A program made the position numbers and the translations under genes. A stretch of 64,000 bases of DNA from Burkholderiales bacterium 70-64. GTDB taxonomy: Bacteria; Pseudomonadota; Gammaproteobacteria; Burkholderiales; Burkholderiaceae_E. A model generated the notes under the pieces. That model was not told where the DNA came from. It ran no database searches and saw only the letters and a list, made by a program, of their open reading frames with translations. This document shows positions 25,428 through 39,313 of the stretch, in pieces (within the stretch, counting starts at the first letter, position 1; each line of letters opens with the position of its first letter). The DNA lies in NCBI GenBank assembly GCA_001898645.1, contig MKUQ01000014.1:1-64000 (forward strand), read 5' to 3'.

Positions 25428-25721
25428 ATGGAAGAGCGCCTTTACATCGTCACCTACGACATCGCCGACCAGAAACGTTGGCGAGCCGTATTCAAGCTGA
25501 TGAATGGATACGGCGAGTGGGCTCAGCTCTCGGTATTCCAGTGCCGACTATCGCGCCGACGACACGCGGACATGATTGCCACGCTCGACCAGATCATTCA
25601 CCATGCCGAAGACCACGTGCTGGTGATCGACATCGGCTTGGCCGAGCGAGTGGATCCGAAAGTCGTGAGTCTGGGGAAACGGGCATTCGAGCCGGTTGCC
25701 CGATCTCCGCTGATCGTGTGA
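25428..25721 (+). CDS. cas2: CRISPR-associated endonuclease Cas2
   Basis: This 97-residue protein begins MEERLYIVTYDIADQKRWRAVFKLM, the Cas2 ferredoxin-like fold with the conserved aspartate after strand one. It continues with FQCRLSRRRHADM and LVIDIGLAE. Cas2 bridges Cas1 dimers during spacer integration. It starts nine bases after cas4-cas1, in the same operon, and directly precedes the leader of the array, the usual layout. Confidence 0.95.
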   Translation: MEERLYIVTYDIADQKRWRAVFKLMNGYGEWAQLSVFQCRLSRRRHADMIATLDQIIHHAEDHVLVIDIGLAERVDPKVVSLGKRAFEPVARSPLIV

Positions 25722-25926
25722 ATAGGCTGCCCCCGCTGCGCGAGCGCTGATATGCGGACACGTGCCGTTACGAGCGCTCGCGTCGCGTAAGTTCTTTAAC
25801 AATAAGGAAAATTCCGGGATCGGCGCATGCGGCTGCGCCGATCCCGTTATACTGGCCGCGCGAATTTCGCCAGCGCTCGCAGCGCGTCCCTGGGAGGCAC
25901 GCCGGATGAGGGACGCGAGATGGGCT
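25722..25926 (+). promoter_or_regulatory. CRISPR leader with a perfect 12-bp hairpin
   Basis: This is the interval between cas2 and the first repeat. An AT-rich patch (GTTCTTTAACAATAAGG, about 25791-25807) resembles leaders of other type I arrays. A perfect stem GGGATCGGCGCA/TGCGCCGATCCC with a six-base loop spans 25816-25845. It is followed by TTATACT, whose TATACT could be a -10 element. No T-run follows the hairpin, so it is not a typical intrinsic terminator. The leader is on the cas2 side, consistent with decay at the opposite end. Confidence 0.65.
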
Positions 25927-28900
25927 GACATCCGCGGTGAACAGCCGCGGCATCATTGAAGCGCCCAGCGGGTGCTTGGTAGCCCTGCCACCGAGATGGA
26001 CATCCGCGGTGAACAGCCGCGGCATCATTGAAGCGCGTTGACGGTCTCGGGTCGGTGTAGGGTGAGGCGAGACATCCGCGGTGAACAGCCGCGGCATCAT
26101 TGAAGCGGGTCCGCGCTGGCTATGGAATGGCAGCGCCGAGCGCCCGACATCCGCGGTGAACAGCCGCGGCATCATTGAAGCTGGAACTCCGGCCACTTCC
26201 CGGGGTCCGCACCTTCCGACATCCGCGGTGAACAGCCGCGGCATCATTGAAGCATGAACTGGGCGCTGGATGTCGTGAGGAACGCCAAGACATCCGCGGT
26301 GAACAGCCGCGGCATCATTGAAGCGGCGCCTGCGACAACTTCGACTACTCGGCTGACGGCGGGACATCCGCGGTGAACAGCCGCGGCATCATTGAAGCTC
26401 GGTCGGCTCAAACAGCAGCGCGAACGACGTCAGGTGACATCCGCGGTGAACAGCCGCGGCATCATTGAAGCTATTCGATGACCTCGAAGGCGAGGACTAC
26501 TCCTGCCGGACATCCGCGGTGAACAGCCGCGGCATCATTGAAGCGCTACGCGATCTGCGCGTTCGAGGCGCTAGCCGTCTCGACATCCGCGGTGAACAGC
26601 CGCGGCATCATTGAAGCTTGGCGGTCGATATGTGGTATTCAACCCCGGTATCGGACATCCGCGGTGAACAGCCGCGGCATCATTGAAGCCCGGGTCGGAC
26701 AGGACGGGGGCCGCGCTGACAGAATGACATCCGCGGTGAACAGCCGCGGCATCATTGAAGCGCGCATGCCTCGCGGAGTCTTTCCAACACCGAACGGACA
26801 TCCGCGGTGAACAGCCGCGGCATCATTGAAGCTCCCGCAGCAACCGAGTGGCTCTCGAAACTCTCGGAGGACATCCGCGGTGAACAGCCGCGGCATCATT
26901 GAAGCGACTTCCAATTCCCCTATGCGTGCGTCCCATGGCCTTGACATCCGCGGTGAACAGCCGCGGCATCATTGAAGCCGCTCCCTGTGCGCTTGTGCCG
27001 CTTACCGCCATCGCCTTGACATCCGCGGTGAACAGCCGCGGCATCATTGAAGCTCCGGGATAACCCGAAGGTTCGCCACGACATGCAAGACATCCGCGGT
27101 GAACAGCCGCGGCATCATTGAAGCCTCGCCGAAGTGGAAGCCGCTTTCCAACACATGACGACATCCGCGGTGAACAGCCGCGGCATCATTGAAGCGGGCC
27201 GTTGCCGCGCGAATTCCGCTCATCCATCGCCGACATCCGCGGTGAACAGCCGCGGCATCATTGAAGCTCGATGCGGTGGTGATGGCCGGTGGCCTCGCCG
27301 AGCGCGACATCCGCGGTGAACAGCCGCGGCATCATTGAAGCGAATAGTCCGCCTGTAACAGAGTCTGGTCGCCCAATCTGACATCCGCGGTGAACAGCCG
27401 CGGCATCATTGAAGCCTTTCGAGAGGAGCTGGCGAAGCGGCGCGCCGACGTGACATCCGCGGTGAACAGCCGCGGCATCATTGAAGCATCTTCATGCTCA
27501 AGGCCCGCAGGCCGGAGCGGTTCGACATCCGCGGTGAACAGCCGCGGCATCATTGAAGCCTGAGCTGCCTATGCGGCAGTTATGGTTCCTGGTCAAGACA
27601 TCCGCGGTGAACAGCCGCGGCATCATTGAAGCCACAGCCCGAGCCAGCAGTTCGTTGCCGCCAGCAAGAGACATCCGCGGTGAACAGCCGCGGCATCATT
27701 GAAGCGGGTATCGGCACTTCGGGAATTACACGATCCCTGTCGCGACATCCGCGGTGAACAGCCGCGGCATCATTGAAGCAGGTACGTTGTTCCGTCGTGC
27801 CACACGGAGATCGGCGACATCCGCGGTGAACAGCCGCGGCATCATTGAAGCGATGCGATGTCGTAGGTGAATGCGCCCAGGGCGTTGACATCCGCGGTGA
27901 ACAGCCGCGGCATCATTGAAGCCACTGCTGGCCGCCTCACCCGCTTTCGTGGTCGCTGTGACATCCGCGGTGAACAGCCGCGGCATCATTGAAGCACCGC
28001 CGATTTTTCCGGCAGCGGGTCGGTGCGCACGGACATCCGCGGTGAACAGCCGCGGCATCATTGAAGCAGCGCCGACTGCTCGATGGACGCCAGGTGCAGG
28101 AAGACATCCGCGGTGAACAGCCGCGGCATCATTGAAGCCGGCGTACCCAGCGAAGCCGTGAAGCCATCGACGGCGACATCCGCGGTGAACAGCCGCGGCA
28201 TCATTGAAGCGCGACTCGCGGCGGCGCGATGATCAATGCCCTATCGACATCCGCGGTGAACAGCCGCGGCATCATTGAAGCGAGGCCTATGAGTGAGATC
28301 GAATTCGTGCGGGAGCAGACATCCGCGGTGAACAGCCGCGGCATCATTGAAGCACGCAGCGAAGACCGCCATGAACCCCCGCCCCAGCCCCGACATCCGC
28401 GGTGAACAGCCGCGGCATCATTGAAGCATGATGATGTCGGCCCAATCCAGCACGGCATCCGTGGACATCCGCGGTGAACAGCCGCGGCATCATTGAAGCG
28501 TCGACGAGGCCAACGCGAGCCGCGCGCCAGGCGAGAGACATCCGCGGTGAACAGCCGCGGCATCATTGAAGCTTGTGCAGACACAAAGCCTCTGCAGCGG
28601 CGCCCGCTGACATCCGCGGTGAACAGCCGCGGCATCATTGAAGCGCCGTGCTCGTGGAAGCCCTTGTTGGACATCCGGTCTGACATCCGCGGTGAACAGC
28701 CGCGGCATCATTGAAGCACTGCATCGGCCGCCGTCGTGACATTCCCGACCTGAGACATCCGCGGTGAACAGCCGCGGCATCATTGAAGCTGCTTTGCGAA
28801 CATTTCCAGCGCTTTCCGCGCGCCGACATCCGCGGTGAACAGCCGCGGCATCATTGAAGTCCGGCCACGCGATCCCACGTGCCGACGAGTACGCAGGGGA

Positions 28901-31900
28901 CATCCGCGGTGAACAGCCGCGGCATCATTGAAGCGGTCAATGCTTGGCGTTCTCGCGCTCGAGCTGGCGGGACATCCGCGGTGAACAGCCGCGGCATCAT
29001 TGAAGCGCGCTCTACGACGAAGGCACGATCACGCTCGATCGGACATCCGCGGTGAACAGCCGCGGCATCATTGAAGCTCGTGGAAGCCCTTGTTGGACAT
29101 CCGGTCTGTCGTCGACATCCGCGGTGAACAGCCGCGGCATCATTGAAGCGCGCCGGTGTGCTGCGCGGCGACCGCGATGCACGTGACATCCGCGGTGAAC
29201 AGCCGCGGCATCATTGAAGCCGAATGATCGCCGGCTGGATCGGTCGATGTCGGAGAGACATCCGCGGTGAACAGCCGCGGCATCATTGAAGCGCGCCGCT
29301 GGGCGCGACGCTCGACCCCATCGGCACGACATCCGCGGTGAACAGCCGCGGCATCATTGAAGCGTGACTTCAGGCATACATCGCCTCGCGGGCCACAGCG
29401 AGACATCCGCGGTGAACAGCCGCGGCATCATTGAAGCCCGGAGACCCGCGCGTTGCCGGAGACCCGCGCGTTGGACATCCGCGGTGAACAGCCGCGGCAT
29501 CATTGAAGCGTCGTCGACGGGGCTATCCAGTTCCTCGGCGATTGGACATCCGCGGTGAACAGCCGCGGCATCATTGAAGCGACAGCCCGGTCACCAGGTC
29601 TTCGGTCGTGATCGTCGACATCCGCGGTGAACAGCCGCGGCATCATTGAAGCCGCAAGCGGGGCAAGGCTCCTGTCGCGACGATCGAGACATCCGCGGTG
29701 AACAGCCGCGGCATCATTGAAGCCCGGCGGCGCCGGCGGCTTTCTGGCCCTGGATCTCCAGACATCCGCGGTGAACAGCCGCGGCATCATTGAAGCCGCG
29801 CGCACCCGCGCTATCGCGTGGGCTCGCTCGGCGAGACATCCGCGGTGAACAGCCGCGGCATCATTGAAGCTGTGTTAGGTGCCCCGGCAGGCTGGTTCCT
29901 GCGGTCCGACATCCGCGGTGAACAGCCGCGGCATCATTGAAGCGGCCGGATGCATGCCATCGACGAGCACCAGGCGCGCGGACATCCGCGGTGAACAGCC
30001 GCGGCATCATTGAAGCTTGCCGTAGCGGTCCTCGTAGTCCTCGCAGGTCATGACATCCGCGGTGAACAGCCGCGGCATCATTGAAGCATCTACTTCCGCG
30101 ACGGCCCGACGCCGGGCGTGTGGACATCCGCGGTGAACAGCCGCGGCATCATTGAAGCGGCGGCACATACGTCCCGTGCAATGCCGCCAGATTCGACATC
30201 CGCGGTGAACAGCCGCGGCATCATTGAAGCACGCAGGACGCCGGCATCTACCAGACGACGAAGTTGGACATCCGCGGTGAACAGCCGCGGCATCATTGAA
30301 GCTCCGCCCTAGGTTGCATGGCTGCTCAGCTCGTCACATGACATCCGCGGTGAACAGCCGCGGCATCATTGAAGCGCCACCGGCTACGGAATGACGGCCA
30401 CGCGGAGGTAGCGACATCCGCGGTGAACAGCCGCGGCATCATTGAAGCGCCTGCGCGGCCTTGAGGATGCGCACGAGCGTGAGGGACATCCGCGGTGAAC
30501 AGCCGCGGCATCATTGAAGCGCGGCGACGACTTCATCGACTACGCCGCCTACCCGGACATCCGCGGTGAACAGCCGCGGCATCATTGAAGCCGCCAGTAG
30601 TTGCCTATGCCCATCTGCGGCTTGACGACATCCGCGGTGAACAGCCGCGGCATCATTGAAGCTCGTGCTGTCGGGCTCGACCCGGACCGCCCGGCCGGAC
30701 ATCCGCGGTGAACAGCCGCGGCATCATTGAAGCCAGGCTTCTCCGCGCTCGCGCTGGCCGAGAAGGTCGACATCCGCGGTGAACAGCCGCGGCATCATTG
30801 AAGCTCCCGCTGCCCCGGTCGCACCGACGGCGCCTACCAGAGACATCCGCGGTGAACAGCCGCGGCATCATTGAAGCTACTGTTCGGCCACGGCCGCGAT
30901 GATGCTCTCCGGGGACATCCGCGGTGAACAGCCGCGGCATCATTGAAGCGATATTCAGTGCAAGAGTTGCGCCAATGATGCCGCCGACATCCGCGGTGAA
31001 CAGCCGCGGCATCATTGAAGCGGGTGAAAAAGTACCTCCAGTGGAACCCGCCGGAGAGACATCCGCGGTGAACAGCCGCGGCATCATTGAAGCAATGAAG
31101 GATCGGGCGCGAGTACCGTCCTAGCGGAAGGACATCCGCGGTGAACAGCCGCGGCATCATTGAAGCTCCCTATCTTCGCCCCAGAAGTCTACGCAGTGTT
31201 GAGACATCCGCGGTGAACAGCCGCGGCATCATTGAAGCTCTTCGCTTTCGATCTGTTTCTTGATCTCTGGATTGACATCCGCGGTGAACAGCCGCGGCAT
31301 CATTGAAGCCTGCGCTGGCGACGCTCTTCGGCGGGCGCATCTATCGACATCCGCGGTGAACAGCCGCGGCATCATTGAAGCGGCGAGCACTACGACGACA
31401 CGAAGGCGTTCTTCGATGACATCCGCGGTGAACAGCCGCGGCATCATTGAAGCCTGTTCGCGCGTGAGGTGATCGATCTGCTCGCCACGACATCCGCGGT
31501 GAACAGCCGCGGCATCATTGAAGCGACCGTTCGGCAGTTTCGACTCAGCCGAACGGCCTAGACATCCGCGGTGAACAGCCGCGGCATCATTGAAGCGCCC
31601 AGACCCGCAGCGGCACCCTGGGCTGGCCCTCGACATCCGCGGTGAACAGCCGCGGCATCATTGAAGCGCGTAAGCGTGCAGTCGGCAAGATCGGCCCACC
31701 CTGGCGACATCCGCGGTGAACAGCCGCGGCATCATTGAAGCCCTTGTCGGCGGGCGCAGCGCGCTTGCTGGGCGTGGACATCCGCGGTGAACAGCCGCGG
31801 CATCATTGAAGCTTGGCGTCGGCTCGCAGATCGGCGCGGCTGATCTTGACATCCGCGGTGAACAGCCGCGGCATCATTGAAGCCTGGCCTACCTGCGATT

Positions 31901-33977
31901 GCGGCTTCTAAAGGAGTTGACATCCGCGGTGAACAGCCGCGGCATCATTGAAGCGACAACGAGGTACCAGACGCGTGGCGATGGGATCTCTTGACATCCG
32001 CGGTGAACAGCCGCGGCATCATTGAAGCGCCTGCTCGCTGCGCTCCTGCTCGATCGGCACCACGGGACATCCGCGGTGAACAGCCGCGGCATCATTGAAG
32101 CGACCCCGATGACGACGGCTCGGATCCGGACGACGAGACATCCGCGGTGAACAGCCGCGGCATCATTGAAGCCATCGGCCGCGCGCCTCCCTGCGAATCA
32201 TTACCTCGCGACATCCGCGGTGAACAGCCGCGGCATCATTGAAGCGTTGTTGCGCCGGCTGCCGATGCCGTCATTACGGCGACATCCGCGGTGAACAGCC
32301 GCGGCATCATTGAAGCGATCTGGCCCGGGAGTTCGAGTTCGAGACGGCGGTAGACATCCGCGGTGAACAGCCGCGGCATCATTGAAGCTCGATCGTCGCC
32401 ATTACGCGTCCCTCACCCGCACCCGACATCCGCGGTGAACAGCCGCGGCATCATTGAAGCGACGGCAACCGCATGCAGGCCGTGGACGCGATGAAGACAT
32501 CCGCGGTGAACAGCCGCGGCATCATTGAAGCTCGCATGTTGCCCACAATTGGGCCGCAGCGTTCGACGGCGACATCCGCGGTGAACAGCCGCGGCATCAT
32601 TGAAGCCTTTCCATCGCGCCCCACACCCCGCAACTCGACGGGACATCCGCGGTGAACAGCCGCGGCATCATTGAAGCGAGCAGATGGATTACCTGACGCC
32701 GAAACTGCTGCGCGACATCCGCGGTGAACAGCCGCGGCATCATTGAAGCGTGCTCGCGCAGGAGGTTGTAGATCGCCAGCCCTTCGAGACATCCGCGGTG
32801 AACAGCCGCGGCATCATTGAAGCGTGCCACGGGAGGCGCTATGACGCTGCCACCCCTCGCGACATCCGCGGTGAACAGCCGCGGCATCATTGAAGCGCGT
32901 TCGGGGGCGAGCACGGCATCCAGTGGAGCAAGACATCCGCGGTGAACAGCCGCGGCATCATTGAAGCCGGTGTCATGGTCAGCGCCACGGCGGCGCCAAA
33001 GAAAGACATCCGCGGTGAACAGCCGCGGCATCATTGAAGCCTCGCCCGGCTCAAGGCCGGCGAGGTCGTGGTCCCGACATCCGCGGTGAACAGCCGCGGC
33101 ATCATTGAAGCGCGACCATCTGCTCGGCGGTCTGGAGTCGTGCCTGCAGACATCCGCGGTGAACAGCCGCGGCATCATTGAAGCCCGGCGAAACGTACGA
33201 GGCGACGGCGAGCTTCGATCGACATCCGCGGTGAACAGCCGCGGCATCATTGAAGCGACCTTTGTGGTCCGGCAACGTTGCCGGACCTCTCGTGACATCC
33301 GCGGTGAACAGCCGCGGCATCATTGAAGCGCGACCGACGAGTGGATGCTCGAGGGAAACCTGGAGACATCCGCGGTGAACAGCCGCGGCATCATTGAAGC
33401 TTGACCCGACCACCGGATCAGTTCTGAGCACGCTCAGACATCCGCGGTGAACAGCCGCGGCATCATTGAAGCCAGGTGATACTGGAACGACGCGATCGCG
33501 CGCGCGAGACATCCGCGGTGAACAGCCGCGGCATCATTGAAGCGCCGTGTCGCCGACTGAGAGGTCCGACATGGTCAAGCGACATCCGCGGTGAACAGCC
33601 GCGGCATCATTGAAGCGCGCGCTTGGCTGCCATCTTGAGCGCGGTATTCGCCGACATCCGCGGTGAACAGCCGCGGCATCATTGAAGCGCCAGCTCTTCG
33701 GTGAGCAGCGACCGGATGCGCCAGGACATCCGCGGTGAACAGCCGCGGCATCATTGAAGCCGTTCGCGCCGGAGCTGTCGGCGTCGGGGTCATGTCGACA
33801 TCCGCGGTGAACAGCCGCGGCATCATTAAAGCAACCACCACTACGCCACCAACAACCGAACGATTCAGGACATCCGCGGTGAACAGCCGCGGCATCATTG
33901 AAGCCTCTCGCTCGGCGGCGGCGTCATCAGCGCTGCCGGAGGACATCCGCGGTGAACAGCCGCGGCATCATTGAAGC
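25927..33977 (+). CRISPR. Type I-G CRISPR array, about 112 repeats of 36 nt
   Basis: A 36-nt repeat recurs with spacers of 35-39 nt; I count 112 canonical copies and 111 spacers. The repeat contains the stem CCGCGG-N7-CCGCGG and ends ATTGAAGC, which together with the cas2-side leader indicates plus-strand transcription. Copies are nearly all identical; the variants I saw are a terminal T near 28860 and ATTAAAGC near 33830. Two spacers overlap each other by 30 nt, one is an 18-nt tandem duplication and one holds a 22-nt palindrome. Many ORF-track entries here are repeat translations, not genes. Confidence 0.99.
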
Positions 33978-34013
33978 GAGGACTCGGGCAACCACTTCGA
34001 GAGTAGCTATCAC

Positions 34014-34299
34014 TGCATCCGAGGCGAACACTCGACGCACCGGAGGGACTCCACGGTGAACAGCTGCAGTTTTATTGAAGTACCGTCACGCCTAAGCATG
34101 ACATACTATGCTTATTGGTCATCCGCGGCGAACACCCGTGGATTCATTGAAGCGTGTGCTGCGTGGCATGCTCAGCGTGGACTAGGCCGACGCCATCCGC
34201 GGTTAAGAACCGCGGCTTTATTGAAGCCCGATGCGCGCCTCGATGTCCGATAGCGTCTGCGTGGATAGCCGCGGCGAAGAGCCGCGGCTTCATCGAAGT
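34014..34299 (+). repeat. Decayed distal repeats at the end of the CRISPR array
   Basis: Four degenerate repeats continue the array spacing: 34047-34081, 34118-34153, 34192-34227 and 34264-34299, separated by spacer-length intervals of 36-38 nt. A further fragment lies near 34014-34040. Substitutions are scattered, but three of the four keep the hairpin: CCGCGG with CCGTGG by a G-U pair, CCGCGGTT with AACCGCGG, and CCGCGGC with GCCGCGG. This is the oldest, leader-distal end. Confidence 0.9.
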
Positions 34300-34548
34300 C
34301 TGCACGACCTGTTCGATCATCGAGGACGGCTCGCTGGTCCCCGCGGCATCACCAGAGCAGCAGCGCCTCCGTCGCCGGATCGCTATCCGGGATGGGTCTT
34401 CGCGGCAAGGTGTCAACGCCATCGCCGGTAAAGGCGCCAGCCTCAATTCGTGAGGGGTGGGTTGCAGGTCACCGCTGTCGGGCTGATGTCTTGGCAGCTC
34501 TCCGTCTACCCACCAGCGCTTCCCTTCACGGCCATGGCACCAATCCGC
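34300..34548. other. Gap between array tail and the 3' end of csb2
   Basis: This 249-base stretch separates the convergent array transcript (plus) and csb2 (minus). No gene or clear intrinsic terminator is seen. CCCGCGGCATCACC near 34340 weakly resembles the second half of the repeat and may be one more decayed copy, but that is uncertain. Confidence 0.4.
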
Positions 34549-36123
34549 TTACTCAGCGCGAAACATACCCAGGCCGAAGTGGCAGCCGAAGCCCAGAGCT
34601 ACCGGGCCGCTTATCCGTTCGGGAAACTCCAGCTGAAGGGCCAGTCCGGTGCGATCCGGCTGCGTCAGGCCGCGTCGGCTGCGGAAGCGGTGGAAAGCGA
34701 GAACGTTCCGCGTGTGCCCACCGACGCGAATGTTTCGACCGGCGCCCGCGCCGTCGCCGTCGAGCGTGATCTGCGGCGTGGGCCAGCCGCGGCCTTCGCA
34801 TTCGGCGCGGATCATCCGGCTCGTTTCCTCGAGCGGGTCGCCGCCCTTCAGGTGCAGCGGACGCAGATAGGGCGTGATGCCGACCCACGTCTGCGACGAC
34901 CGTAGCAGAGCGCAGTCGCCGAACTCTGCGGGCGTGCCGAAGCCTTCCAGTGCCACACGCCATTCGCGGCGGCCGGTGTCGGTTTCCTCTTCCTCGCGCC
35001 CGCGCCCGGATCGGTCGTTGATCCAGAGTGCTCGCAGGCTTTCCGCCGCCCGACGCACACTCCGATCCAGTCCCGGGCGGGCGTACAGCACGAGATGATC
35101 GATGAATCCGTCCTCGTCGTGGTCCTCCGGCAGGAAGAACGCGTGCGCATGTCGAGGATCGCGCAGCGGCGCTCCGTTCTCGTCACGACCGGAGAGAACG
35201 GCAGGAACAGGCTCGTCGACGCGTGCCATCAGCGCACGGCGGAGAATCTCGCCAATCTTCACCGCGTCGGTGATCGGCGGCAGCGGACGGCCGGCAAGAA
35301 CGAAACGGGCGACCGGAAAGCGGGTCGGATCGTCGGGGCGGGCCGGTTTCGATCGACGAGCGGGGGGCCGAGGCCCGACCACCGGGCAGGCGTAGCGCAG
35401 TAGTCGCGCCGCGGGCGGGCGGCTCCATCCCGCCGCTTGCAGTTGCGAAGTTTCGACCTGCAGCGCATCGGTGAGCGTCGGGGGAACCGTTGCCTCGAAG
35501 GCGAGTCGGCCTTTCGATCCGGGTCTGTCGCGATTCTGCGCCAGCAGCGACGGCCGGGTTTCGGCGTATTGCGCGGACGTCAGCGGCGCCAGGACGTCGG
35601 CGCTCGTCGAGCCCGGCGCGAGGGGCCCCTGGGGAGTCACCGGGAATTCACCTTCCAGATGATCGACCGCCTGCGCGACGACGACGGACTCGGCGCGCCC
35701 GAGGTACCCGATGAGGCTCGCAAGATGCGAGGCCAGCGCAAAGTTGTCGGCGTCCAGCGTCAAGTCGGGCCACGCTGCCACCAGCTCTGCGTCGGGATCG
35801 ACACGATAGAAGGCGTCGAACACCAGACTGGTTCGTTCGCGTCCGCCTTCGAGGCTGCCCTGCGGCATGTAGTGCCGCGTATGCGTGTGGACCGCTTCGG
35901 GCAGGCGATACACGGGAGCGGACGCCGCAAGGGTCTCGATCAGGCGATGCAGCGCCGGGTTGCTCCAGCGTGTCTTGTCCGCCTTGCGATGCCAGGTCGC
36001 GATCAGCGCACGCAGGATGCGATAAGGCTCCGGCGGCCAGGCGACCGCGCCTTCGTTCACGTGCCGGCCCCACGGCGTGGCGTGGTAGCGTCCGCCCGGA
36101 AAGCGGAAGACGATGGCGAACAT
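34549..36123 (-). CDS. csb2: Type I-G Cascade protein Csb2 (Cas5-Cas6 fusion, GSU0054 family)
   Basis: This 524-residue protein begins MFAIVFRFPGGRYHATPWGRHVNEGAVAWPPEPYRILRALIATW, the hallmark start of Csb2. The N-terminal region is Cas5-like and the C-terminal part (HAFFLPEDHDEDGFIDHLVLYA, then a glycine-rich ALGFGCHFGLGMF near the end) corresponds to the Cas6-like processing domain. It should cut the pre-crRNA at the repeat hairpin and cap the 5' end of the crRNA. It is the last gene of cas3-csx17-csb1-csb2 and abuts csb1 with no gap. Confidence 0.9.
   Translation of the reverse strand: MFAIVFRFPGGRYHATPWGRHVNEGAVAWPPEPYRILRALIATWHRKADKTRWSNPALHRLIETLAASAPVYRLPEAVHTHTRHYMPQGSLEGGRERTSLVFDAFYRVDPDAELVAAWPDLTLDADNFALASHLASLIGYLGRAESVVVAQAVDHLEGEFPVTPQGPLAPGSTSADVLAPLTSAQYAETRPSLLAQNRDRPGSKGRLAFEATVPPTLTDALQVETSQLQAAGWSRPPAARLLRYACPVVGPRPPARRSKPARPDDPTRFPVARFVLAGRPLPPITDAVKIGEILRRALMARVDEPVPAVLSGRDENGAPLRDPRHAHAFFLPEDHDEDGFIDHLVLYARPGLDRSVRRAAESLRALWINDRSGRGREEEETDTGRREWRVALEGFGTPAEFGDCALLRSSQTWVGITPYLRPLHLKGGDPLEETSRMIRAECEGRGWPTPQITLDGDGAGAGRNIRVGGHTRNVLAFHRFRSRRGLTQPDRTGLALQLEFPERISGPVALGFGCHFGLGMFRAE

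Positions 36124-39309
<3,186 letters not shown>

Positions 39310-39313
<4 letters not shown>

Noticed and set aside
25768-33974. Dozens of ORFs reading ASMMPRLFTADV, FNDAAAVHRGC or TSAVNSRGIIEA repeats
   Set aside because: They are translations of the CRISPR repeat in different frames, not proteins.
34323-34358. A fifth decayed CRISPR repeat
   Set aside because: Only the segment CCGCGGCATCA matches and the spacing from the previous copy is too short.
34056-34453. Short ORFs over the array tail
   Set aside because: They run through decayed repeats and have no supporting features.
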